A stretch of 33,229 bases of DNA from Opitutus sp. GAS368 (lineage in GTDB: Bacteria > Verrucomicrobiota > Verrucomicrobiia > Opitutales > Opitutaceae), in the NCBI GenBank assembly GCA_945871085.1, contig CAMBVX010000027.1:1-33229 (forward strand), written 5' to 3'. The number at the start of each line of letters is the position of its first letter. Positions within the stretch are counted from its first letter, which is position 1. The position numbers were made by a program, and so were the translations under genes. A model generated the notes under the pieces. It saw only the letters and a list, made by a program, of their open reading frames with translations. It was not told the DNA's origin and did no database searches. Positions 8,054 to 18,303 of the stretch are shown one piece after another.

Positions 8054-9004
8054 TCAACGCGTCCGAACCACAATGTCGCCACCGCTTGAACGCAGTTTGA
8101 GCACCGGCCCGCCGCCATTCACCGCCCCCGTGAGCTGCGTGCGGCTACGGTTCGATTTCTCCAAAGTGATCGTCAACCCCTCGGCGTCGACGGACCCGCC
8201 GCTCGTCGCTGCATCGAGCCGGAACGCCGCGGTCTGATCGACCGTGATTTTTACGCTGCCGCCCGAAGTGCTGAGTGAGCACGGGTCCTTGATCGGCCCA
8301 ACGAAACCGGCGCGAACATTGCCACCACTCGTATTTGCTTTCAGCGCACCGGTCACCGCGTCGATGCGGATATTGCCGCCCGACGTGCTGAGGTCAGCCT
8401 CACCGGCCACGGTGCCCGCGTTGACGTCGCCGCCCGAGGTACCGAGCTTCACCGCCCCGCCCGCGCTCTCGAGCGAGACATTACCGCCGGAGGTGCGCGC
8501 CTCGACCGCGGAGCCGATCTTGCCAAGACGGATATTACCGCCCGACGTGCGGGCTTTTATTTTGGCGGCAAGGTCGCCAACCGTGATGCCGCCGCCCGAG
8601 GTCTGCAGGTCGGTCGCGAAACTCGCGGGCACCGTCACGATGAAGTCCACGTTCACCGGCGGCCAGGAACCGAAATGAAACCCGCCCGACCTCGACGCGT
8701 ATTTTGCCGTCGCGATCACGTCGTTGCCGTTCTGGTCGATCGTGAGCTCGAGCTTCTTGAGGATTTCGTCGGCTTCGCGGTCGCTGCTGGCGCGGATTTT
8801 CTGACGGGCGGTGACCTTGACGACGTTATCGGACGATGGCGCGACGCGAATCTCTCCGCCCAGCGTATCTACCCGCAGGTGGCCGCCGGGTAGAACCGTG
8901 AACGTTTTTTCGACGACGCGCTCGATCTTGGCCTGCGCGGGGATGGCGAGCGCCGCGCACAAACCGGCGGCGAGAATCAGACGGGGAGAGGTTTTGGTGA
9001 ACAT
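8054..9004 (-). CDS. DUF4097-family secreted beta-solenoid protein, regular 18-residue repeat
   Basis: This 316-aa protein has an N-terminal signal peptide (LILAAGLCAALAIPAQA), then an N-terminal beta domain to about residue 130. A solenoid follows in which the tetrapeptide TSGG recurs at residues 135, 153, 171, 189, 207 and 225, exactly 18 apart, then at 246 and 267 with 21-residue steps. Each turn reads roughly TSGG(N/D)(I/V)xxxxxxGxxxxx. This is a clear right-handed beta-helix pattern of the DUF4097 family, expected in the periplasm or at the surface. Function is unknown. No sigma/anti-sigma gene, a frequent neighbour of DUF4097, is adjacent here. The ATG at 9004 gives the signal peptide. 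Confidence 0.85.
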   Translation of the reverse strand: MFTKTSPRLILAAGLCAALAIPAQAKIERVVEKTFTVLPGGHLRVDTLGGEIRVAPSSDNVVKVTARQKIRASSDREADEILKKLELTIDQNGNDVIATAKYASRSGGFHFGSWPPVNVDFIVTVPASFATDLQTSGGGITVGDLAAKIKARTSGGNIRLGKIGSAVEARTSGGNVSLESAGGAVKLGTSGGDVNAGTVAGEADLSTSGGNIRIDAVTGALKANTSGGNVRAGFVGPIKDPCSLSTSGGSVKITVDQTAAFRLDAATSGGSVDAEGLTITLEKSNRSRTQLTGAVNGGGPVLKLRSSGGDIVVRTR

Positions 9005-9271
9005 GTGTCCCCATAACCCGGAGAATTTCCGGAAAGTTACACAGATTTTCCCTTCACCCGCTTGGATTTCAAAAAAACGTCACGCTCAGCGCGCCGCGGC
9101 ACGGCGCACTCCACCAGACACCGCCATTTTCTCGCGAACATTTCCAGCGAGCCGGGACGTTGAATCGGCTAGCCACGGAAATCGTCCTTACCGGCGGCAC
9201 GATCTCCGGCGCGGGTCTTGCCGTTTGCGCGGTGCCTCAAGCCCCTCACAGCCTGCCACCTGTTGCTCCCC

Positions 9272-11707
9272 TCATTCGCGCGGGAGGCTGAACACCCGCC
9301 GCATCCCACCCGTCACAATCGCGAGCGTCGCGAGCGAGTTCACGGGCATCAGAATCGCGGCGACCAGCGGGTTCATCCGCCCGGCTACGGCGAGGCCCAC
9401 GGCGAGCACGTTGTAGACGATCGAAAAAATCAAAATCACCGTCTGCGTCCGCCGGCGCACCGCATCGACCTCGAACAGCGCCCGAATTCCGCCGATCCCG
9501 CGTCCAAGATAATAGAAGTCGGCCTTCTGCTCCAGCAACCCGCGATGAATCACCGGCGTGCCCCGACAGCGGACCCGATCAAAGGCCAGACTGTCGTTGG
9601 CCCCATCGCCGAGCATGAGCGCCGTCTCCGCCCGCTCCCCCGCAAACCAAGCCGCCTTGTCCTGTGGCGACAGCTCACCCAACCCGCAATCCGCGGGTAG
9701 ACCGAGCTCGGCCGTGAGTGCCGCGACTTTTTCGTGCCGGTCGCCGCTCAAAATTTGCACCGCCAGCCCTCGCTGCCGCAGCGCCGCCACCTCGGCCCGC
9801 GCATCCACCCGCACGGTGTCGGTAAACCTAAAGGCCGCGACCACTCGTCCGTCTCGCGTCAATACCGTCGCGCCGTCCGCGCTCGCCGGCGCGCGCCAAC
9901 CCGCGCGACCCAACGCCCAGACGCCGATTTCCACACCGGATCCCACCGTCTCATCGACGTTGCCCGCGAGCGCCTCGGGCGCACCGTCCGCCAACAGATT
10001 TTCCAACAGGGCCTGGCTCACCGGGTGAGGGTTGTCGCGCACGAGCGCATGCAACGCCGCTCGCGCCTCCGGCTCCAGCGACCGCAACACCGCGGGATTT
10101 AGCAATACCGGCGTCTCCAAGGTGAGCGTGCCGGTCTTGTCGAAAACAATTTGCCGCACCCGCCCGAGCTTCGTCCACAGGTCACCCTCGCGCACAAACA
10201 CCCCACGGCGCCGCAGCGCCACCGTCGCCAGCTCGTCCGCCAACGGAAACGCCAACGCCACCGCACACGGACACGACACGACGAGCACCGCCGTCACCAC
10301 GGCCCACGTGCGCAGCGCATCCCCGGTGCCCACCCACCACCCGAGCCCCGCGAGCGTGGCGACGAGCAAGATTCCGACGATGTAGCCTCGGACAATCCGC
10401 TCGATGAGCCCGGCCCGGGCCGCCGCGCGCGCCGGAGTTTGCAACAACTGAGCAAGCAACGATTGGCTCCACGTCTGCCGCGCCGTGAGGCGCACCGCCG
10501 CGCGACCGACATTGACCGCTCCCGCAGGCACCCGCGCGCCGGAGGGAAATATCTGCGGCTCCGCCTCGCCATTGATCGACGCCAACGAAAACGTCGCCGC
10601 GGCCCCGAGCGTAGCTTCAACGGGATTCGTTTGCCCTGCCGCGAGCGCGTAGACCTGCGCCACGCGCAGCTGCTCCGGCGCAACTTCACCCGCGTCGTCG
10701 GTCAACACCCGCGGGGGCTTGGGTTGCATCGCCAATAGCCGGCGCTGGTTCCGCTCGACTGCCGCGACCTGCGCCCAGCGCCCGATGAGCATCAGCAAAA
10801 TGAACCCGCTCACGAAATCGAAATACACCAAGCGGTCTTCGGCCGCCAGCCACCCATAGAGCGAACCCGCATAGGCACCCGCAATGCCAAGCCCGATCGG
10901 CAGATCGATGTGCATCGCCCCCAACCGCAGCGCTCGCAGGGCCCGCCCGAGAAAATACACGCCGCCCACCAGCAGGCTGAGGGTAGCAAACGCGAGCGAG
11001 AGGAGCCCGAACAGCCGCGCATATTCGAAGTCACGCTCCATCCCGAAATACCCGGGAAACGTAAACAGCATCACGTTCATCGCGAAGGCCGAACACAGCC
11101 CGATCCGCTTCGCCAAGGCCCGACTCTCCGACTCACCGCGCGCCTCGCCGAGCGGTCCCACGAGGTAACCAAAGGCCTGCAACACCCGCGCAAACCCCGC
11201 CGCGCTGAATTTCCCCCGCACCCAACGCAATCGCACCGTGCCGAGCTGGGCATTGGCGATGATCTCGCGCGCGCCCGCCTCTTGCTGAAACAGGCGTTCG
11301 ATGAGCCACACGCAACCCGCGCAAGACACTCCCTGCAAATCCAACGTCAACTCCGGGATCTCCCGCGGCCGCAACGCCCCCGTCGCCTCAGCCTCACCGC
11401 GGCCTTCGACCTCCCGTTGCGCCGTCTCCAGCCACGCGTAGTCGCGCGGCTGAAACACCGCCGCGTCGGCCGGCGCAGTGATTTCGTCTTTGATCCGGTA
11501 GTAGCCCGCCAGACCGTGTTCATGCACGAGCCGAAAAACGTAGGAACAACCCGCACAGCAAAATCCCGTCGCGACCATCCGCTCATCGAGCAGCGACGCC
11601 CCGCAGTGCCGACACGACGGCTTTGCGGTGGCCCGGACAGCTTGCCCGGGTTTCGCACGCCCAGTCACGGGCGAAACGGTCGGGCCATTTTCAATTACGG
11701 CGCTCAT
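9272..11707 (-). CDS. ccoI: Copper-translocating P-type ATPase for cbb3 oxidase assembly
   Basis: This 811-aa P1B-type ATPase has an N-terminal Cys-rich segment (CRHC at about 32-35, GFCCAGC at about 49-54), an HMA metal-binding domain with GVSCAGC (Cys129, Cys132), then transmembrane helices. The membrane metal site is SCPCAVALAFPLA, the phosphorylation site DKTGTLT, and the hinge GDGANDSLA. The double N-terminal metal site and the last position in a cbb3 operon identify it as CcoI/FixI. It exports Cu(I) from the cytoplasm for the CuB centre of cbb3 oxidase and is not a detoxification pump. The ATG at 11707 is 1 bp after the SafE-like stop, so translation is probably coupled. A 267-bp stretch with no recognisable gene separates it from the DUF4097 gene downstream. 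Confidence 0.94.
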   Translation of the reverse strand: MSAVIENGPTVSPVTGRAKPGQAVRATAKPSCRHCGASLLDERMVATGFCCAGCSYVFRLVHEHGLAGYYRIKDEITAPADAAVFQPRDYAWLETAQREVEGRGEAEATGALRPREIPELTLDLQGVSCAGCVWLIERLFQQEAGAREIIANAQLGTVRLRWVRGKFSAAGFARVLQAFGYLVGPLGEARGESESRALAKRIGLCSAFAMNVMLFTFPGYFGMERDFEYARLFGLLSLAFATLSLLVGGVYFLGRALRALRLGAMHIDLPIGLGIAGAYAGSLYGWLAAEDRLVYFDFVSGFILLMLIGRWAQVAAVERNQRRLLAMQPKPPRVLTDDAGEVAPEQLRVAQVYALAAGQTNPVEATLGAAATFSLASINGEAEPQIFPSGARVPAGAVNVGRAAVRLTARQTWSQSLLAQLLQTPARAAARAGLIERIVRGYIVGILLVATLAGLGWWVGTGDALRTWAVVTAVLVVSCPCAVALAFPLADELATVALRRRGVFVREGDLWTKLGRVRQIVFDKTGTLTLETPVLLNPAVLRSLEPEARAALHALVRDNPHPVSQALLENLLADGAPEALAGNVDETVGSGVEIGVWALGRAGWRAPASADGATVLTRDGRVVAAFRFTDTVRVDARAEVAALRQRGLAVQILSGDRHEKVAALTAELGLPADCGLGELSPQDKAAWFAGERAETALMLGDGANDSLAFDRVRCRGTPVIHRGLLEQKADFYYLGRGIGGIRALFEVDAVRRRTQTVILIFSIVYNVLAVGLAVAGRMNPLVAAILMPVNSLATLAIVTGGMRRVFSLPRE

Positions 11708-11708
11708 C

Positions 11709-12404
11709 TCAAAAACAGATCAGCGAGGCCGGATCGGGTCCCTCAAAACCAAGCGTGCCGCGCAGCCGCCAGCCGATGACCGCCGCCGTCGTGAGCGCGA
11801 GCGCCAGTCGCGTGCGGGCGAGCCAGAGCGGCGAGAGTTTGGACCGCACCCATTGGAATTGTGATTGCGCGAGCCAGAGCAGCGGCACCGTGCCGAGCCC
11901 GAACGCCAACATAAATTCCACTCCGCGCAATGCCGACCCCGACAACATCGCCAACGCGATGAGAAAATACAGCGGTCCACAGGGCAAAAGGGGCGTCGCC
12001 ACTCCGAGCACCGCCGCCGCCTGCGTCCGCGACCGGCCCCGCAGCCAGCTCTGCAAACGGAACGTCAGCCGCCCGAGAAATAAGAATTTTGGGATGTGCC
12101 GGTCCCAACGCAGCGCGAGCGCGACGAAAAATATTACGGTTACCCACGGCAGCCAGCGGAACACCGAGTGCGAGACCCACGTCAGCGGCAGGCTCCCGAG
12201 TCCACCGGCCAGCGCACCCAAGACCGCGTAGCTCGTCAGCCGCGTCAGGTGATAGACCGTGCTCACCGTCTCCGCATCGGCGCGCTCACTGCGGACCGGC
12301 ATGAGCGAACACGCGAGCGGACCGCACATGCCCGCGCAATGCAGACTGGTGACAAGACCGGCCACGAACGCGGCGGAGGGAGAGTTGACGGCGGCGAATT
12401 CCAT
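11709..12404 (-). CDS. SafE/UreH-type membrane protein of the cbb3 locus
   Basis: This 231-aa polytopic protein belongs to the sulfite-exporter TauE/SafE-like group with a DsbD-like transmembrane fold. Diagnostic motifs are the N-terminal GLVTSLHCAGMCGPLACSLM and, past the middle, ATPLLPCGPLYFLIALAML. The conserved Cys residues in CAGMCGP and LPCGP recall metal- or thiol-handling membrane proteins. This family regularly sits between ccoG/ccoH and ccoI, where a role in copper supply or haem-copper oxidase maturation is assumed but not proven in general. It begins 3 bp after the stop of the preceding small gene and ends 1 bp before the ccoI start, so it is tightly embedded in the operon. Sulfite export is not implied. 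Confidence 0.85.
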   Translation of the reverse strand: MEFAAVNSPSAAFVAGLVTSLHCAGMCGPLACSLMPVRSERADAETVSTVYHLTRLTSYAVLGALAGGLGSLPLTWVSHSVFRWLPWVTVIFFVALALRWDRHIPKFLFLGRLTFRLQSWLRGRSRTQAAAVLGVATPLLPCGPLYFLIALAMLSGSALRGVEFMLAFGLGTVPLLWLAQSQFQWVRSKLSPLWLARTRLALALTTAAVIGWRLRGTLGFEGPDPASLICF

Positions 12405-12407
12405 GGT

Positions 12408-12566
12408 TCAGCGTCCCGTCGCCAGCGGCACTTCCGCCACGCGATGCTTGGAAGCAAACGTGATCCACGCCGTCCAAACCACGATCTGCACGATGAACGC
12501 GGCGACGACGATCCACATGAGCGGTATCCGGTTGGCGGCGCGCTCAGTGTTTTTTGCCGTGCTCAT
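12408..12566 (-). CDS. 52-aa single-helix protein in the ccoH/fixH position
   Basis: Starting at the ATG at 12566 the product has a short polar N-terminus, one transmembrane helix (IPLMWIVVAAFIVQIVVWTAWI) and a brief tail ending VPLATGR. It overlaps the ccoG 3' end by 23 bp. It has the only strong Shine-Dalgarno sequence I found in the window, GGAGGAGGAG ending four bases before the ATG, which is also coding sequence for the EKEEEK tail of CcoG. The place between ccoG and the SafE-like gene is where ccoH/fixH lies in other cbb3 operons. FixH is about 150 aa with one N-terminal helix and a periplasmic domain; here only the helix would remain. Homology is inferred from position and topology only. 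Confidence 0.65.
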   Translation of the reverse strand: MSTAKNTERAANRIPLMWIVVAAFIVQIVVWTAWITFASKHRVAEVPLATGR

Positions 12567-13980
12567 TTTTCTCCTCCTCCTTTTCGTGCCGGAGCCGGGG
12601 ATCCGGCCCCAGAAACTCGACGTCGCGTTCCAGGTGAAAATGGCCGCCCACATCCGCGATTCTTATTTCAAGGCCAAAAGCGCCGATGAAATCCCGCCGC
12701 GGCATCTGCAACACGAGCGGTTGCACAATCTCGCCCAAAGCGGGCACTTCGAGGACCGAAGTGAGCCCATTCTGCACAAGCGAGGCCGGAGCCCGATTCA
12801 CGCTGACGAGGTAACGCTGCGTCTGGTTGCGCTTGTTGACCACCCGCACGAGGAATTGGTTGCGCACATAGTCGTCGGTTACGAAATAAGGCGTGCCGAT
12901 AATCCGCGTAACGGCGAGGTTCGCCGGGCGGATCGTCGAGACCGCCCACAACGCCACGCCGGCGCCGACCGCGAGTAAGAATCCGTAAAGCGCGACGCGC
13001 GGGCGAAACCAACGGGTCTTCTTTGCGTTGAAGCCGTTTTGGGAATCATAGCGGATCAGCCCCGAGGGCCGGTTGAGCTTCGTCATCACATCGTCGCACG
13101 CGTCAATACACGCCGTGCAGCCGACGCACTCCATCTGCAGGCCCTGTTTGATATCGATGCCGGTCGGGCAGACCTGGACGCAACGGCTGCACGCGACGCA
13201 GTCGCCGGCAGCGGGCGTCCCGACCTTGCCGCGCGGTTCGCCCCGCTTCGCGTCGTAACCGACGACCAGAGAATTGTCGTCGATCAACGCGGATTGGATC
13301 CGGCCGTAGGGGCAGACGACGATGCACAACTGCTCGCGAAACCACGCGAAGTTAAAGTAGAGCGCACCGGTCGCGACCGCGATGAAGCCGAAGGCGCTCC
13401 AGTGCTCCGTCGGCGCCGCGCGCATCATCACCCACACCTCGGGCACGGACACAAAGTAGGCGAGCAGCAGGTGCGTGATCACCGCCGAGACGAGAACGTA
13501 GAGCGTATGCTTGAGCCCGACTTTAAAAATTTTTCCAACGGAGAGCGGCGCCGCGGCGAGCGCCCGTCGCCGGACAGCGTCGCCCTCGATCAGCCGTTCG
13601 ATCCGACGATAGACGTGGTCGAGAAAAACCGTGTGCGGACAAGCCCAACCGCACCAAACACGACCGAGTAGCGCGGTGACAAAGAAGAGTGAAAACCCGA
13701 GTCCGGTGATGACGAAAAAAATCAACCACAGATCTTGGGCCGCACCCGTGATGCCGAAGAGATGGAACCGCCGCTCGGCGACATCGAGGAAGACGGCCGG
13801 ATAGCCGTTAAGCTTGATCCAAGGCAACGAGAGATAAAACGCGATCAGCGCGAACGCCGACCACCGCCGGGCCTGGGAGAACCGCCCGTGGGTATCCGAA
13901 GGATAGATAAACGGCCGCGAGCCGTCATCTTGAATGGTGGTGACGGAGTCGAGGCTCGGACGGCGGGGAGGATTCGCCAC
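12544..13980 (-). CDS. ccoG: cbb3 oxidase accessory protein CcoG (FixG), 4Fe-4S membrane protein
   Basis: This 478-aa protein has several transmembrane helices, a NapH/FixG-type segment (GRVWCGWACPHTVF, VCPYGRIQSALID), and two [4Fe-4S] motifs, CVACSRCVQVCP and CVGCTACIDACD. One further helix (about residue 330) precedes a C-terminal Ig-like domain. CcoG is known as a cupric reductase that supplies Cu(I) for cbb3 maturation. The start codon is GTG (13980-13978), 3 bp after the ccoP stop. The annotated N-terminus MANPPRRPSL is reasonable, with YPSDTHGRFSQARRW as the usual FixG opening. The very C-terminus is a charged EKEEEKNEHGKKH tail whose codons hold the Shine-Dalgarno sequence of the next gene. 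Confidence 0.95.
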   Translation of the reverse strand: MANPPRRPSLDSVTTIQDDGSRPFIYPSDTHGRFSQARRWSAFALIAFYLSLPWIKLNGYPAVFLDVAERRFHLFGITGAAQDLWLIFFVITGLGFSLFFVTALLGRVWCGWACPHTVFLDHVYRRIERLIEGDAVRRRALAAAPLSVGKIFKVGLKHTLYVLVSAVITHLLLAYFVSVPEVWVMMRAAPTEHWSAFGFIAVATGALYFNFAWFREQLCIVVCPYGRIQSALIDDNSLVVGYDAKRGEPRGKVGTPAAGDCVACSRCVQVCPTGIDIKQGLQMECVGCTACIDACDDVMTKLNRPSGLIRYDSQNGFNAKKTRWFRPRVALYGFLLAVGAGVALWAVSTIRPANLAVTRIIGTPYFVTDDYVRNQFLVRVVNKRNQTQRYLVSVNRAPASLVQNGLTSVLEVPALGEIVQPLVLQMPRRDFIGAFGLEIRIADVGGHFHLERDVEFLGPDPRLRHEKEEEKNEHGKKH

Positions 13981-13983
13981 GGA

Positions 13984-14556
13984 TTATTTGGGCAAGATCG
14001 GGATCCAGGCGGCCTGGACCTCGATGGGCTCGCCTTCCGCGTGGTGGCTGAGCAGGAAAGCGACGACCTCGGCAGATTTCTTGGCACCGATCACGGGGAC
14101 CCAGGCGGGCATACCTTTTGCGAGCACGCCTTTGTCCAGCGTGGCGTAGAGATCGGTCGGGTTGCCGCCGTGGATCCAGAGTCGGTCGACGAGGTTGGGG
14201 CCGATGCCGCCCTGAAGCTTGTCGCCGTGGCAGCTCACACAGGTCGTCGCGTAGGTGGCGCGCCCGGCTTCCACAAAGACGTGATTGCGGCTCATGGCCC
14301 AAAGGCTGGCATTGTCCGTGGTCGGAGCGGAGGCGAGGCGGGCGGCCTCGATGTGTTCCATTTCCCGCTCCACTGTTTGCGAACCCGTGAGCCCGACCCG
14401 AAACCACTCGAAATAGGCCCAGTAAACCATCCAGAAGAGAATGCTGCCAAAGAGCAGCACCATCCACCAATTCGGCAGGCGACGGTCGAATTCTTGAATG
14501 CCATCAAACGAGTGGTGGCGGAGACTTTGGTCTTCAGGCGGCGGGATCGGAGTCAT
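13984..14556 (-). CDS. ccoP: cbb3 oxidase subunit III, one-haem cytochrome c
   Basis: This 190-aa protein has the FixP N-terminal domain (RRLPNWWMVLLFGSILFWMVYWAYFE split over residues 26-51, one membrane helix). One cytochrome c domain follows, with the haem motif CVSCH at residues 106-110 and a probable distal Met at about 149 in KGMPAW. Proteobacterial CcoP has two haem c domains and is about 300 aa; this one has a single domain. It would pass electrons from soluble carriers to the CcoO haem. It overlaps the ccoQ 3' end by 23 bp and ends 3 bp before ccoG. The ATG at 14556 has no Shine-Dalgarno sequence, so initiation probably depends on coupling. Confidence 0.92.
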   Translation of the reverse strand: MTPIPPPEDQSLRHHSFDGIQEFDRRLPNWWMVLLFGSILFWMVYWAYFEWFRVGLTGSQTVEREMEHIEAARLASAPTTDNASLWAMSRNHVFVEAGRATYATTCVSCHGDKLQGGIGPNLVDRLWIHGGNPTDLYATLDKGVLAKGMPAWVPVIGAKKSAEVVAFLLSHHAEGEPIEVQAAWIPILPK

Positions 14557-14728
14557 GACGGGCGGCGGGGGTGGGAGTGGAAAACGGGAGCTGTTCCGAG
14601 TGGGCCAACTGCGGGCGCTTCATGCGCAGCGCCCGCCAAGTAATACTCACGAAAATCGACACGGCGGTGATGAAAGCCACCAAGGTAAACAGGGCGGCGG
14701 AGTCTTCGAAAATGAGGCGACGAAACAT
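14534..14728 (-). CDS. ccoQ: CcoQ-like small membrane subunit
   Basis: This 64-aa protein has one hydrophobic helix (AALFTLVAFITAVSIFVSI) followed by a basic stretch and a polar Pro/Ser/His tail, the layout of CcoQ/FixQ. It is placed between ccoNO and ccoP as in other cbb3 operons and overlaps ccoP by 23 bp. CcoQ stabilises the interaction of the other subunits. Sequence conservation in this family is low, so the name rests on position, size and topology. Confidence 0.8.
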   Translation of the reverse strand: MFRRLIFEDSAALFTLVAFITAVSIFVSITWRALRMKRPQLAHSEQLPFSTPTPAARHDSDPAA

Positions 14729-14781
14729 GATGAAAAAAATTTAACTTTGGATTCCCGATCCGTGGACAAACGCCGGCGTGT

Positions 14782-17097
<2,316 letters not shown>

Positions 17098-17122
17098 GAC
17101 GGATAGAAAAAGGAAGAATGGC

Positions 17123-17386
17123 CTAGATCGTCTGCTGGAGCCGCCGACAGCCCGCACAGGCCCGGCGCGATCCATCGTGGCACCCACAGTCACCGCCACC
17201 TTGGTGGTGGGCCGGGACCAAAGCGGGCTGTGGTTCGGCCAAGCGCGGTTGCTCGTCGGCCAACGGCAGCAACGAATCGCGCTCCGCACTGCTCAGCCGA
17301 CCCCGCGCATGCTCGCGCAGAAAGAAAATGATGAACGTAAAGACGAGGCTCAGACTGATCGTGAGAGTGAGTGGGACGATAGCCAT
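17123..17386 (-). CDS. ccoS: cbb3 oxidase assembly protein CcoS, Cys-rich tail
   Basis: This 87-aa protein has one N-terminal membrane helix (PLTLTISLSLVFTFIIFFLRE) followed by GRLSSAERDSLLPLADE, comparable to the short acidic segment after the CcoS helix. It lies 25 bp before ccoNO, where ccoS is found in fused-ccoNO operons. CcoS is needed for cofactor insertion into the oxidase. The C-terminal part is unusual: an extra tail with CGCHDG and CAGC provides four cysteines and two flanking His that could bind metal. The name rests on topology and position. Confidence 0.75.
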   Translation of the reverse strand: MAIVPLTLTISLSLVFTFIIFFLREHARGRLSSAERDSLLPLADEQPRLAEPQPALVPAHHQGGGDCGCHDGSRRACAGCRRLQQTI

Positions 17387-17408
17387 AGTTCGGGGGTAAC
17401 GGGCGGAA

Positions 17409-17645
17409 TTATTTCTTCACTTTCGAGACGGTGGACGCACGGACGGTGGAATTTCGGCCGGGTTGCTGGTGCGGGCCATGAACGCGACCGTGGTGGTGGC
17501 GGAGCAATTCTTTTGCGGCGAACCAGTTCTCGGTTTCGACGCCAGAGGGACAGCCACTCTCCCTCCATAGACGATGGGCCACCTGCTGAATCTCGGCTTC
17601 CGCGGGCTCCGGGAGCGATGGCAGGGTATTGGCGTTGGTTTTCAT
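17409..17645 (-). CDS. DUF2934-domain small protein
   Basis: This 78-aa protein contains the segment EIQQVAHRLWRESGCP followed by ETENWFAAKELL, matching the short helical DUF2934 pattern (A..lWe..G.p.g.d..hW..Ae.el). The remainder is His/Arg-rich and ends in Lys. Function of the family is unknown. It is the first gene of the minus-strand cbb3 run, 22 bp before ccoS, so the operon promoter may lie upstream of it in 17646-17820. An overlapping candidate with the same stop but a later start was not preferred. Confidence 0.7.
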   Translation of the reverse strand: MKTNANTLPSLPEPAEAEIQQVAHRLWRESGCPSGVETENWFAAKELLRHHHGRVHGPHQQPGRNSTVRASTVSKVKK

Positions 17646-17820
17646 CGGTGGTTTGGTTGCACCCCGTGACTATGCACCAAACGGCCCGCAGGCTCTCCGC
17701 ACGATTTGGCGAGAGCTGTGCACTTCTTGTGGAATAGCAAAAAATGCGCGGTCAAGAAATGCGCGCACTTCACCAAGCCAGGCGGAGTCAACTGCCCGCC
17801 GGTCCGGCATACTCGTCCCC
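17646..17820. other. Divergent intergenic region upstream of the cbb3 run
   Basis: These 175 bp separate the DUF2934/cbb3 genes (leftward) from the unknown gene at 17821 (rightward) and should hold both promoters. I find no TTGAT-N4-ATCAA type FNR box. A 9-bp direct repeat AAATGCGCG occurs at 17742-17750 and 17757-17765. No confident promoter hexamers are seen. Confidence 0.4.
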
Positions 17821-18303
17821 ATGCAAGAGACTTTGGCGCGCGCGTTGCACGCCCAGCGTGGACCAATCCGTCTGCAATGGGAAGCGCTGCTGCGGGTCGA
17901 ACGCACCACGACGCCGTTGGCCCACCCCGACTCGCTCGTTCACCTGCTCGATTGGGCGATCGACGAAATCTTCTCCGCCCTGCAACCAGACGCCGACGGA
18001 CAGCCTGTTCCCGCACCTCCGGTTGCGACCGCCCTCCGCAGTGAGTGCGCGTGCGGACGCAATCCCTTTCTCGTGTTTTTCATCGCCGGCGAACAGGCCA
18101 TGATCGAAGCCTTGGTGCTCACCCAAACGGAAATTCCCGCCTTGGACGCCGCGTCGCGCGATTCAGCCGTCAGCGAACTCTACGCGGTCCTGCGCCGACT
18201 TCGTGACCAAGAAATCGAGTCGTTCTGCGCGCTCTGCCAATACCGTGGTTCGGCCACGTGCGCGGGAATTCAGCCCGCTGCGCCGTGCAACCGCTCGCGA
18301 TAG
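17821..18303 (+). CDS. Unrecognised Cys-containing protein
   Basis: I do not recognise this 160-aa product. It is largely helical and acidic, with no signal peptide or membrane helix. It has a mid-protein ECACGRNPFLVFF segment and a late CALCQYRGSATC segment. The cysteine pairs could bind zinc or a redox cofactor. The ATG at 17821 is chosen because upstream sequence in the same frame looks non-coding. It is divergent from the cbb3 operon, and its 3' end overlaps the convergent PocR/AraC gene by 34 bp. Context next to cbb3 genes and a regulator is suggestive of a respiratory or redox role, but this is only a guess. Confidence 0.6.
   Translation: MQETLARALHAQRGPIRLQWEALLRVERTTTPLAHPDSLVHLLDWAIDEIFSALQPDADGQPVPAPPVATALRSECACGRNPFLVFFIAGEQAMIEALVLTQTEIPALDAASRDSAVSELYAVLRRLRDQEIESFCALCQYRGSATCAGIQPAAPCNRSR

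Noticed and set aside
8186-8602. CRISPR-like regular repeats on the DNA (54-bp period)
   Set aside because: The period is the in-frame 18-residue protein repeat; units vary at synonymous positions and there are no spacers.
9005-9271. Possible gene remnant between ccoI and the DUF4097 gene (plus frame reading LATEIVLTGGTISGAGLAV)
   Set aside because: Only about 40 residues without a convincing family; left as unassigned intergenic DNA.
11709-12404. Sulfite exporter function for the SafE-like protein
   Set aside because: The position in a cbb3 operon and Cys motifs point to oxidase maturation; the family name is historical.
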